Assembly: GCA_031272375.1 (NCBI GenBank)
Contig: JAISTY010000054.1
Span: forward strand, 1-13,131
Reading direction: 5' to 3'
Length of the DNA stretch: 13,131 nt
Origin: Opitutaceae bacterium
GTDB taxonomy: Bacteria > Verrucomicrobiota > Verrucomicrobiia > Opitutales > Opitutaceae
This document shows, in pieces, positions 1-6,809 of this stretch (positions are counted from its first letter, which is position 1; every line of letters starts with the position of its first letter). The position numbers and the translations under genes are program-made. The notes under the pieces are model-generated. The model did no database searches, was not told the DNA's origin, and saw only the letters and a list, made by a program, of their open reading frames with translations.

Positions 1-630
1 AAACGCGGGACGGCCCTGCCCTCGCTGCACCTCATCATCCTCACCTACGGCAAGGCCAGCCGCCACCACGCCAACCGGCTCCGCGAGGTTTTCCCAAACG
101 TCCCGCAAATAGACCTCTACGGCTCCACCGAGGCCGGCTACCTCTTCGTCGGAACGGCCTTCGCCGACGACTCGCGCCCGGTTGACGCCAACGCGTTCGT
201 CGAGCTGGCGCCCTTCCGCGGGCTTGCGGGCGTCCACGAGGTTCTCGTCACCACGCGCGGGCGGCTCGCGATGCCGCTGCTGCGCTACCGCACGGGCGAC
301 GTTGTCCTGAAAACGCCCGGCGGCCACCGCCTGCTCGGTCGGGCGGGTTCGCTGCACACGCGGGGCGACGGCAGCTTGTTCGCGAGCGCGGACGCCGACG
401 CCGCGCTGCCGGACGGACACCCGCTCTGGCATTACCAGCTCGCGCAGGCCACGCCGACGCGCTGGGACCTGCATTACGTCGCCGACAAACCGCTGCCCGC
501 GGAGACCGCCGCGCGGCTCGCGGAGGCACTCGGCGGCGACGTCCGCGTCTCCCTTTTCCGCCACCGTTCGCTCGCGCCGACGCCGGGCGGAAAATTCCTG
601 CTGCTGAAACCGCTGCCTTCGCGGAATTAG
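1..630 (+). CDS. PaaK-like adenylate-forming enzyme, C-terminal part (5' end outside window)
   Basis: The reading frame is open from base 1 and ends at TAG 628-630, giving 209 visible residues; the start lies upstream of the window. Residues 40-47 read YGSTEAGY, which matches the A5-type motif of the ANL adenylating superfamily. Residues 95-101 read RYRTGDV, the A7-type motif whose Asp contacts the AMP ribose. A C-terminal PGGK close to the end is typical of phenylacetate-CoA ligase-like members. Such enzymes activate a carboxylic acid as acyl-AMP, usually followed by transfer to CoA, in the cytoplasm. The substrate cannot be read from this part. The N-terminal P-loop and most of the acyl pocket are missing from view, so a CoA ligase and a specialised-metabolite adenylation enzyme remain equally possible. 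The stop codon interlocks with that of the convergent lipoprotein gene. Confidence 0.85.
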   Translation, partial: KRGTALPSLHLIILTYGKASRHHANRLREVFPNVPQIDLYGSTEAGYLFVGTAFADDSRPVDANAFVELAPFRGLAGVHEVLVTTRGRLAMPLLRYRTGDVVLKTPGGHRLLGRAGSLHTRGDGSLFASADADAALPDGHPLWHYQLAQATPTRWDLHYVADKPLPAETAARLAEALGGDVRVSLFRHRSLAPTPGGKFLLLKPLPSRN

Positions 631-2264
631 GGGCGCGGGTGTTTTTCGGGGGAGCGTTCGAGGCGGAGGGTCTGGTAGCGGTGGACGCCGAGGAGGGAGG
701 GAACCCAGTTTTGGACGTCGGTGTGGATGAGGTGGGTGCGGGCGCCGAAGAAGATCGGGGCGATGGGGGCCTCGTCGAGGAGGCGTTTTTCGGCGGCGTT
801 GAGGAGGCGGTGGCGTTCGGGGCCGTCGGCGGCGGCGGCTTGTCGGAGGAGGGCGTCGTAGGGGGCGTCGCGCCAGCCGGTGCAGTTGTTGCCGTCGTTG
901 GAGCGGAAAAGGTTGGTGAAGGTGGAGGGATCGGGGAAGTCGCCGATCCAGCGGGAGCGCAGGAGGTCGAAGTCGAGGCGGTGCATGTCGGCGATGTAGG
1001 CGCGGTATTCGAGCTGGGTGAGGGAGATTTCGACGCCCAGCTCGCGCCGCCACATTTCCTGGACGGCCTCGAAGAGGAGCGCGTTAAGGGGGTCGCTGTT
1101 GAACTTGAGGTCGAGTTTCGGAAAATTTCTGCCGTCCGGGTAGCCGGCCTTGGCGAGGAGTTCGCGGGCGGCGGGGAAGTCGCACAGGGGCGGTTTGAGG
1201 GCGTCGGGGAGGTTGTAGCCGGCGGTGCCGGGCGGGATGAGGGAGACGGCGGGGCGGCGGGAGCCTCGGAGAATTTTTTCCGCGATGGTTTCGCGGTCAA
1301 TGGCGAGGGAGAGCGCGCGGCGGACAAGGGGGTTGTCGAGCGGCGGGCGGGTTGTGTTGAAGGCGAGATAGAAGGTTTCGAGGAAGGGGTCGGCGCGGAG
1401 GTTGAGAGGGTGGTCGCGGCGCCAGTTGTCCATGTGCGACGGCAGGATGTCGAAGGTGAGGTGGAGTTGCCCGGCGCGGAAGGCGCGCTCGTCGGCGGCG
1501 GTGTCGGGGTTGGGGAGGAAGACGACGTTTTCGAGGCGGCAGGCGGGGGCGTCGCGGTGGAGCGGGTTTTTGCGGACGACGAGGCGGCGTCCGGGGGACC
1601 ATTCGGCGAGGGAGAAGGGGCCGTTGGAGACGAGGTTGCCGGGGCGCGTCCAGGGGGTGTCGCGGCGGCGCAGGGCGTCGAATTTGCGGATGGAGGGCGG
1701 GTGGACGGGGAACCAGGCGTTGTGCGCGAGCATGGCGGGGAGGTGGGGACAGGGCGTTTCGAGGGTGAGGACGAGGGCAAGGGGGCCGTCGGCGCGGACG
1801 CCGACCTTGGAGAAGTCGGCGAGGCGGCCCTCGTTGTAGTCGCGGGCGCCGCGGAGGACGTGGAGCATGGAGGCGTATTCGGCGGCGAGGGCGGGTTCGA
1901 GGATGCGTTGGAAGGAGAAAACGAAGTCGGATGCGGTGAGAGGGTCGCCGTTGGACCAGAGGAGGCCGGGGCGGAGGCGGAAGGTGTGGGTGAGACGGTC
2001 GGGGGAAACGTCCCAGGACTCCGCCGCGGCGGGGACGGGAAGCGAGGTGGCCTCGTCAATGGCGGTGAGACCCTCGAAGAGGGCGACGACGATGTTGAAA
2101 TCGTTGTAGGTGACGGCGAGGTGGGGGTCGAGGGTGGCGGGTTCCGCGCCGTTGCCGACGAGGAGGGTTTGGGTGGCGAGGGCGGCGTCCACGGGCGTCC
2201 GGCGGCGGCAGGCGGTCGGGGCGCCGCAGAGGACGGCGAGAATGCAGAGGACGGCGCGGCGCAT
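627..2264 (-). CDS. Peptide ABC transporter substrate-binding lipoprotein (OppA/DppA type, SBP_bac_5)
   Basis: The product is 545 aa. It begins MRRAVLCILAVLCGAP and has a lipobox-like PTAC with Cys19 as the probable lipid-anchored residue; Pro at -3 is not ideal. The mature part opens with the family hallmark of an EPATLDPH stretch, then a LFEGL motif, an AESWDVS motif and a WSNGDPLTASDFV block, the usual order in cluster C peptide-binding proteins. A longer frame reaches base 2402, but it would overlap the upstream gene and hide the signal peptide, so the ATG at 2264 is preferred. Known members bind oligopeptides or similar ligands outside the membrane and hand them to an OppBCDF permease. 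No permease or ATPase gene is next to it, so it may serve a system encoded elsewhere. It lies 37 bp after the YfgM-like gene and is probably co-transcribed with it. Confidence 0.92.
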   Translation of the reverse strand: MRRAVLCILAVLCGAPTACRRRTPVDAALATQTLLVGNGAEPATLDPHLAVTYNDFNIVVALFEGLTAIDEATSLPVPAAAESWDVSPDRLTHTFRLRPGLLWSNGDPLTASDFVFSFQRILEPALAAEYASMLHVLRGARDYNEGRLADFSKVGVRADGPLALVLTLETPCPHLPAMLAHNAWFPVHPPSIRKFDALRRRDTPWTRPGNLVSNGPFSLAEWSPGRRLVVRKNPLHRDAPACRLENVVFLPNPDTAADERAFRAGQLHLTFDILPSHMDNWRRDHPLNLRADPFLETFYLAFNTTRPPLDNPLVRRALSLAIDRETIAEKILRGSRRPAVSLIPPGTAGYNLPDALKPPLCDFPAARELLAKAGYPDGRNFPKLDLKFNSDPLNALLFEAVQEMWRRELGVEISLTQLEYRAYIADMHRLDFDLLRSRWIGDFPDPSTFTNLFRSNDGNNCTGWRDAPYDALLRQAAAADGPERHRLLNAAEKRLLDEAPIAPIFFGARTHLIHTDVQNWVPSLLGVHRYQTLRLERSPEKHPRP

Positions 2265-2301
2265 GGCGGTGGCGTTTTCGGGCGCGCGCGGGTGCCCGCG
2301 G

Positions 2302-2982
2302 TCAGGGTGCCGCGGTTTCCGCCGGAGGCAGGGTGGAGAGCAGTTGCGAGGCGCGCTGGGTGAGGGCGCCGGACGGCTCGATGGCGAGCACCTGTTTGCC
2401 AACGCGGGCGGCGTCGGCGGCGTGTCCGTTTTCGATGAGGGAGGAGAGGAGGACGCAGCCGGCCTCCTGGCGGACGGGGGCGGAAACGGCGGGGTCGGAG
2501 AGGAGGGCTTCGAGGAGCTTCTCGCCGTCCTTCACAAGCTGCCGCTGGACGAGGGAGACGGCGAGGCCGAGGCGGGCGCGCTCCCGGAGGATGGGCTGGG
2601 CGAGAAGGGGGATGGCGGCGGCGTAGTTTTCGGAGGCGGTCTGGTAGTTGTTGGCGGCGTAAGCCTCGTCGGCGACGCGGACAAGTGCGACGCCCACGAG
2701 CGGGTGGCTGCCGTTGGCGGCGATGAAGTCGCGCAGCTCGATGTTGGTTTTTGCGGCGGCGTAGGCGTTGCGGACGGCGGCGTCGCGGCTGGCGGCGATG
2801 TGGCCATAGACGCGGTAGCCGACAAAGAGGAGGGCGAGGAGGAAGGCGGCGATGATGACGAAGCGCCCGTTTTTCTCCCAGAAGAGGCGGAACTGCTCGT
2901 CCGGCGTGAGCGGGATGCGGCTTTCGTTCGCGTTGACAAGGTTGCGGTCGTCGCCGGCTGTTTTTTGGCTGTTGGAGGACAT
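2302..2982 (-). CDS. YfgM-like tetratricopeptide membrane protein
   Basis: The product is 226 aa. Residues 1-40 are hydrophilic, residues 41-59 form one strongly hydrophobic helix (FVIIAAFLLALLFVGY), and the rest is alanine-rich and helical with TPR-like spacing. Examples are a DEAYAANNYQTASENYAAA stretch and a run of short helical pairs up to the end. This is the architecture of the YfgM/TPR_21 family, whose E. coli member is an inner-membrane protein with a periplasmic TPR domain near the Sec translocon. The periplasmic chaperone role is family knowledge and not visible here. The ATG at 2980-2982 has no clear Shine-Dalgarno sequence. Its start is 136 bp from that of recN, and the two diverge. 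It would be transcribed first, ahead of the peptide-binding lipoprotein. Confidence 0.8.
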   Translation of the reverse strand: MSSNSQKTAGDDRNLVNANESRIPLTPDEQFRLFWEKNGRFVIIAAFLLALLFVGYRVYGHIAASRDAAVRNAYAAAKTNIELRDFIAANGSHPLVGVALVRVADEAYAANNYQTASENYAAAIPLLAQPILRERARLGLAVSLVQRQLVKDGEKLLEALLSDPAVSAPVRQEAGCVLLSSLIENGHAADAARVGKQVLAIEPSGALTQRASQLLSTLPPAETAAP

Positions 2983-3118
2983 TGCTTGGAAGTTAGGGGC
3001 GGGAATTCAGGGGTGCGCGCGACGGAGGGCAAGGCGGAAGACAGGCGCGGGCGGGCGGCGCGGGCGGGGCTTGTTTTGGCTTTCAGAATGTCCGCGTTTC
3101 GGGTCTCTTCCGCCGTCC
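2983..3118. other. Divergent intergenic region between the YfgM-like gene and recN
   Basis: This is a 136-bp GC-rich gap between two divergent start codons, so promoters for both directions must lie here or inside the 5' ends. I found no convincing -35/-10 pair, LexA-like box, hairpin or small gene in it. Confidence 0.5.
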
Positions 3119-4789
3119 ATGCTCCAAACCCTTCACATTCGGAACCTCGCGCTGCTCGACGAGGTTTCCCTTGAGTTTGAACCCGGCTTCACGGCCGTCA
3201 CCGGCGAGACCGGAGCGGGCAAGTCCATCCTCCTCGGCGCGCTCGCGCTTCTTTCCGGCGGGCGGGCCGACAAGACCGCCATCCGCCAGGGGGCCGACGC
3301 AGCGGAGGTCGAGGCCGCCCTTTTTTTCAAGGATCCCGCGGCGGTTGACGCGCTCCTTGCCCGCCTCGAGCTGCCGCCCACCGAGGACGGGGTGCTGCTG
3401 CTCAAACGCGTCCTGCCCCGCGACAAGCCGCCGCGGATCACCGTCAACGGCGCCCTCGCCACCCTCGCGGCGCTTCGGGAAATCGGCGGGCTTTGGGTGG
3501 ATTTCCACGGGCCCGGCGAGCCGCAGCGCCTGCTTCACACCGCCCACCAGACGGAGCTTTTCGACCTTCACGCCGGCTCCGCGCCGCTTCTCGCCGCCTA
3601 CCAATCCGCCTACGAAAACTGGCGCGCTCTCCTCGCCGAGCGCGAAAAGACCGCCGCCGAGACGCGCCTCGCCCCCGACCAGCTCGCCTACCTCCAAAAC
3701 CAGCTCGCCCGCATCGAGACGCTCACGCTGACGGACGACGCCCTCGCCCAGCTCGAACGCGACGCCGCCCGCCACGCCAACGCCGCCCAGCTCGCCGGGC
3801 TTCTCCAGAACATTCTCGGCCAGATCGAGGCCGACAGCGGCGTTGAAAACCAACTCGCCCGGCTCGTCCGCGACGCCCGCCAGCTCGCCCAGCTCGACCC
3901 CTCCGCCGAGACCCTCGCGCGCCGCCTGGAGTCCGCCGCCATTGAGATCAACGACATCGCCGCCGAGTTCAACGACCTCGCCCGGCAACTCGACACCGAC
4001 CCCGAAACCGCCGCCGCCCTGCAGGACAAGTTGAACACCTGGCTCGACCTCAAACGCCACTATCCGACCCCGCAAAAACTCATCGAGGCCCGCGACGACA
4101 TCCGCCGCCGGATCGAAATCTCGGGCGACATCGAAGGCGCGCTCGCCCGCCTCGACAAACAAGCCGCCGCCGCGCACGCCGCCGCGCGACAAGCCGCCGC
4201 CGCCCTCACCGAACACCGCCGCAAGGCCGCCCGCGTTTTCTCCAAAACGGCCGCCCAAACCATCGCCCGGCTCGGTTTTCCGAAGGTGGATTTCCAGGTC
4301 CGCCTGACCCCGCTGCCGCAACTCGCCCCGCTCGGCGACGCCTCCCTCGAATACCTCTTCTCGCCCAACACCGGCGAGGCCCCGCTGCCGCTCAACCGCG
4401 TCGCCTCCAGCGGCGAACTCGCCCGCGTCATGCTCGCCCTCAAGACCGTCCTCGCCGGACTCGACGGCATCCCGCTCCTCGTGTTCGACGAGGTTGACGC
4501 CAACGTCGGCGGCGAAATCGGGCGCATTGTCGGCGCCAAGATGGCCGCGCTCGCGGCGGGCCGGCAGGTGCTTTGCGTCACCCACCTTCCGCAGGTCGCC
4601 GCGCAGGGGCACAACCATTACCTCGTGGAGAAGGACCAGAGCGGCGCCCGCGCCCGCGTGAGCATCACGCCGATCCACAACGACGAAACCGCCCGCGTCG
4701 GCGAACTCGCGCGGATGCTCGGCGACCGTTCCGCCAAATCCGCCCAGGCCCACGCCCGCGAACTCCTCTCAACCAATCCGTCCAAATGA
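3119..4789 (+). CDS. recN: DNA repair ATPase RecN
   Basis: The product is 556 aa, the usual RecN length. It is an SMC-like ATPase that acts early in double-strand break repair with RecA. The start MLQTLHIRNLALLDEV aligns with the conserved RecN N-terminus, so the longer frame from base 2852 is not used. The Walker A motif is GETGAGKS at residues 29-36. A long alanine-, leucine- and glutamine-rich coiled-coil region fills about residues 170-390. The ABC signature SSGELARVML starts at residue 430, and the Walker B motif is LLVFDEVD with D457 and E458. It is followed by the typical THLPQVAAQ block and a final ARVGELARMLGD. The stop overlaps the next start as ATGA, so translation of the membrane protein is probably coupled. 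No LexA site was recognised upstream, so SOS control is not shown. Confidence 0.97.
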   Translation: MLQTLHIRNLALLDEVSLEFEPGFTAVTGETGAGKSILLGALALLSGGRADKTAIRQGADAAEVEAALFFKDPAAVDALLARLELPPTEDGVLLLKRVLPRDKPPRITVNGALATLAALREIGGLWVDFHGPGEPQRLLHTAHQTELFDLHAGSAPLLAAYQSAYENWRALLAEREKTAAETRLAPDQLAYLQNQLARIETLTLTDDALAQLERDAARHANAAQLAGLLQNILGQIEADSGVENQLARLVRDARQLAQLDPSAETLARRLESAAIEINDIAAEFNDLARQLDTDPETAAALQDKLNTWLDLKRHYPTPQKLIEARDDIRRRIEISGDIEGALARLDKQAAAAHAAARQAAAALTEHRRKAARVFSKTAAQTIARLGFPKVDFQVRLTPLPQLAPLGDASLEYLFSPNTGEAPLPLNRVASSGELARVMLALKTVLAGLDGIPLLVFDEVDANVGGEIGRIVGAKMAALAAGRQVLCVTHLPQVAAQGHNHYLVEKDQSGARARVSITPIHNDETARVGELARMLGDRSAKSAQAHARELLSTNPSK

Positions 4790-5466
4790 AACCACTGCAA
4801 CAAACGCGCGCCGTCCTCGTCGCGCTCGCCGCCCTCCTCGCCCTTGTCCTTGCGACCAGCCTTCTGCCCGCCGAAGACCTTGACGTCCTCCTTTCCGAGG
4901 AAGGGCCGGTCGAAACCGCGACCGCGCTGCTCTATTTCGCGGCCGTCGGCTGGTTCGCGTTCCGGCTCCGGCGGCGGCTTGTCGCGCTGTGGCACTGGCC
5001 GGTGATTTTTCTGGCGATGGGCTGCCGCGAACTCGATTTCCACACCCGTTTCACGACCATCAACTGCACGAAGCTACGCTTCTTCACCGGCGACAAGCCG
5101 CCGCTCCACGAGAAGCTCCTTGTCGCGCTCGTCTTCGCGGGGATCGCCCTCGCGGTGTTCCGCGCGGCGCGGGCGCACTTGCCGGCGTTGCTTCGCGCCT
5201 GGCGGACAAGCCGCCGCCTCCCCAACCCCGCCGCGCTCGCCGCCGTCGCATTGGTGGGCTGGTCGCTCGCCGCCGACAAGCTGCCGCATCTGTTGAAGGC
5301 GCTGGGCGTGACGCACGAAAGCTGGCTCTCGCGGTTTTTCCATTCCGCCGAGGAAGCCGGCGAGCTGGGCATTCCGGTTCTCATCCTGCTGGCAATCGCC
5401 GCCGCCGCGCCGGAACGGGAGCCGCCTCCCGCCGGAGCGGATGGCAACGGGCACGCGTCCCCATGA
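4786..5466 (+). CDS. Six-helix integral membrane protein of unknown function
   Basis: The product is 226 aa and starts at the ATG that overlaps the recN stop. Hydrophobic stretches lie at about residues 9-28, 42-60, 66-80, 111-127, 148-163 and 194-208, suggesting six membrane segments. Charged motifs sit at the membrane edges: SEEGPVET at 37-44, MGCRELDFH at 78-86, a TGDKPP stretch at 101-106, and HSAEEAGELG at 186-195. Paired acidic residues and histidines next to helices may form a functional site, but I do not recognise the family with certainty and assign no reaction. The last 17 residues are hydrophilic and rich in Pro and Gly. The stop TGA overlaps the esterase ATG by 4 bases, so it sits in a tightly coupled trio with recN and the esterase. 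Confidence 0.8.
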   Translation: MKPLQQTRAVLVALAALLALVLATSLLPAEDLDVLLSEEGPVETATALLYFAAVGWFAFRLRRRLVALWHWPVIFLAMGCRELDFHTRFTTINCTKLRFFTGDKPPLHEKLLVALVFAGIALAVFRAARAHLPALLRAWRTSRRLPNPAALAAVALVGWSLAADKLPHLLKALGVTHESWLSRFFHSAEEAGELGIPVLILLAIAAAAPEREPPPAGADGNGHASP

Positions 5467-6653
5467 AACGTCCCCTTCTCCTTCTCCTCGCCGCCCTCGC
5501 GCCGCCGGTTTTCGGGGGAACGCCACAAGCCGCCGCGGACGGGCCGCTGCCGGACGCGCTGCTCGCGTCCGACGGGACGCGGGTGAATTCCGCCGGGCAA
5601 TGGGAGAAAGTCCGCCGCCCGGAGTTGTTGGAAGTGTTCGCCTCGGAGATTTACGGACGCGTCCCGGAGGCCGCGCGGAAGGCCGCGCCGCGCTTTTCCG
5701 TCGTGGAGAGCGGGCCGGTTTTCAACGGCGCCGCCGAGCGCCGCGTGGTGCGCGCGACCGTTGACGGGCCCGGCGGCGGCTTGTCGTTTGATTTCCAGCT
5801 TTTCCTGCCCAGGGGCGTCCGTCCGAAACTGTGTTTCCTGCACATTGTAATCGGCGCGAACGGGCGCGAGGTGCTGGCGCGAGCGGCGAACCAGCCGCAC
5901 GAGCGCTGGCCGGTGGACAAAATCGTCGCCCGCGGATTTGCGACGGCGGCCTTCGACAGCTGGGATCTCGCGTTGGACGACAAGGCGAAGGCGTTTTCAA
6001 GCGGCGTGTTTCCGGTTTTCGGGCCGTTTGCCGCGCCGGGCGGGGAACGGCCGGCGGACGCGTGGGGCGCGATCGCGGCGTGGGCGTGGGGCGCGAGCCG
6101 CGTCGCCGATTATCTTGCGGGTGCGGACGGGATGCGCGGGGTTCCGCTGGCGGTCATCGGACATTCGCGCGGCGGGAAAACGGCGCTCTGGTGCGGCGCG
6201 TGCGACACGCGGTTCGCGTTGGTGATTTCAAACAATTCCGGCAGCACGGGCGCGGCGCTCGCGCGCGGGAAAACCGGGGAGAGCGTCCGCAAAATCAACA
6301 CGAGTTTTCCGTATTGGTTCGCGGGCAATTACAAAAAATACAACGACGCGGAGGACAAGCTGCCGGTGGATCAGCATGAGTTGCTTGGACTTGTCGCGCC
6401 GAGGCGCGTCTATGTGGCGAGCGCGACGGCGGACGCCTGGGCGGATCCGCGGAACGAGTTTCGCGCGTGCGAGGCGGCGTCGGCGGTGTTCCGGTTGCAT
6501 GGACTTGGCGGGGTTGGCGAAGGACAAGTTGCCGCCGGCGGGTGGCGTCACGACGGCGCCATCGGGTTCCACTTGCGGGAAGGGAAGCACAGCATAACGG
6601 TTTGGGACTGGGAGCGTTATATGGATTACGCGGAACGGTGGTTCGGGCAGTAA
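5463..6653 (+). CDS. Secreted CE15-like glucuronoyl esterase
   Basis: The product is 396 aa. Residues 1-18 (MKRPLLLLLAALAPPVFG) form a Sec signal peptide, so the enzyme acts outside the cytoplasm. It is an alpha/beta hydrolase with the nucleophile elbow GHSRGGK, nucleophile Ser235, in the place of the GCSRxGK motif of CE15. The block KINTSFPYWFAGNYKKY and the C-terminal GFHLREGKHSITVWDW are typical of bacterial CE15-like proteins; His376 is the likely catalytic histidine. The residue 23 after the serine, where fungal CE15 enzymes carry the catalytic Glu, is Asn258 (NNSGSTG). Asp324 in ATADAWADP is the probable replacement acid. Known CE15 enzymes cleave ester links between lignin and glucuronic acid of xylan; activity here is inferred. 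The gene overlaps the membrane protein gene by ATGA. Some databases label such proteins acetylxylan esterase. Confidence 0.85.
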   Translation: MKRPLLLLLAALAPPVFGGTPQAAADGPLPDALLASDGTRVNSAGQWEKVRRPELLEVFASEIYGRVPEAARKAAPRFSVVESGPVFNGAAERRVVRATVDGPGGGLSFDFQLFLPRGVRPKLCFLHIVIGANGREVLARAANQPHERWPVDKIVARGFATAAFDSWDLALDDKAKAFSSGVFPVFGPFAAPGGERPADAWGAIAAWAWGASRVADYLAGADGMRGVPLAVIGHSRGGKTALWCGACDTRFALVISNNSGSTGAALARGKTGESVRKINTSFPYWFAGNYKKYNDAEDKLPVDQHELLGLVAPRRVYVASATADAWADPRNEFRACEAASAVFRLHGLGGVGEGQVAAGGWRHDGAIGFHLREGKHSITVWDWERYMDYAERWFGQ

Positions 6654-6692
6654 TGACACGCCGGCGGGCCGCGCCTTTCCCTGAAGGATTTA

Positions 6693-6704
6693 CGGCTATA
6701 ACCG
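6693..6704. promoter_or_regulatory. Putative operator, copy 1 (CGGCTATAACCG)
   Basis: This 12-base site is one base off the perfect palindrome CGGTTATAACCG. It matches the second copy at 6733-6744 at 10 of 12 positions. It lies 105 bp upstream of the ATPase start codon. Its function as a protein-binding site is inferred. Confidence 0.35.
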
Positions 6705-6729
6705 CAGAAAACGCGGAGACGACCCTGAC

Positions 6730-6747
6730 TTCCGGTTATGACCGGAA
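6730..6747. promoter_or_regulatory. Putative operator, copy 2, within an 18-bp inverted repeat
   Basis: TTCCGGT-TATG-ACCGGAA is a perfect seven-base inverted repeat with a four-base centre. The inner CGGTTATGACCG (6733-6744) is the second copy of the CGGYTATRACCG site, 40 bp after the first and 65 bp before the ATPase start. As RNA it could form a short hairpin, but no U-tract follows, so an operator is preferred over a terminator. Confidence 0.4.
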
Positions 6748-6809
6748 CATTTAGCTTTCGAAATCAAGTCACTGCCCGTCAGTAATCCTCCACTCCAACT
6801 GTTTCCAAA

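Larger units (their letters stand above)
6654..6809. other. AT-richer intergenic region before the ATPase gene
   Basis: This 156-bp gap follows the esterase stop. Its right part is clearly less GC-rich than the genes to its left. It holds two CGGYTATRACCG sites, listed separately, and no open reading frame worth calling. No T-tract terminator follows either dyad. Confidence 0.5.

Noticed and set aside
639..2363. 574-aa open frame on the plus strand opposite the peptide-binding lipoprotein gene
   Set aside because: Its product is a low-complexity run of Gly, Glu, Val and Ala typical of the antisense frame of a GC-rich gene, and the minus-strand frame has clear family motifs.
2265..2402. Upstream extension of the lipoprotein gene to an earlier ATG
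   Set aside because: It would overlap the 3' end of the YfgM-like gene by about 100 bases and bury the signal peptide that begins at 2264.
3083..4753. 556-aa open frame on the minus strand opposite recN
   Set aside because: It is a GC-driven antisense shadow; recN has all expected motifs in the plus frame.
6730..6747. Intrinsic terminator for the esterase gene
   Set aside because: The seven-base stem is followed by ACATTTAGC without a run of T, and it fits better as one of two matching dyad sites.
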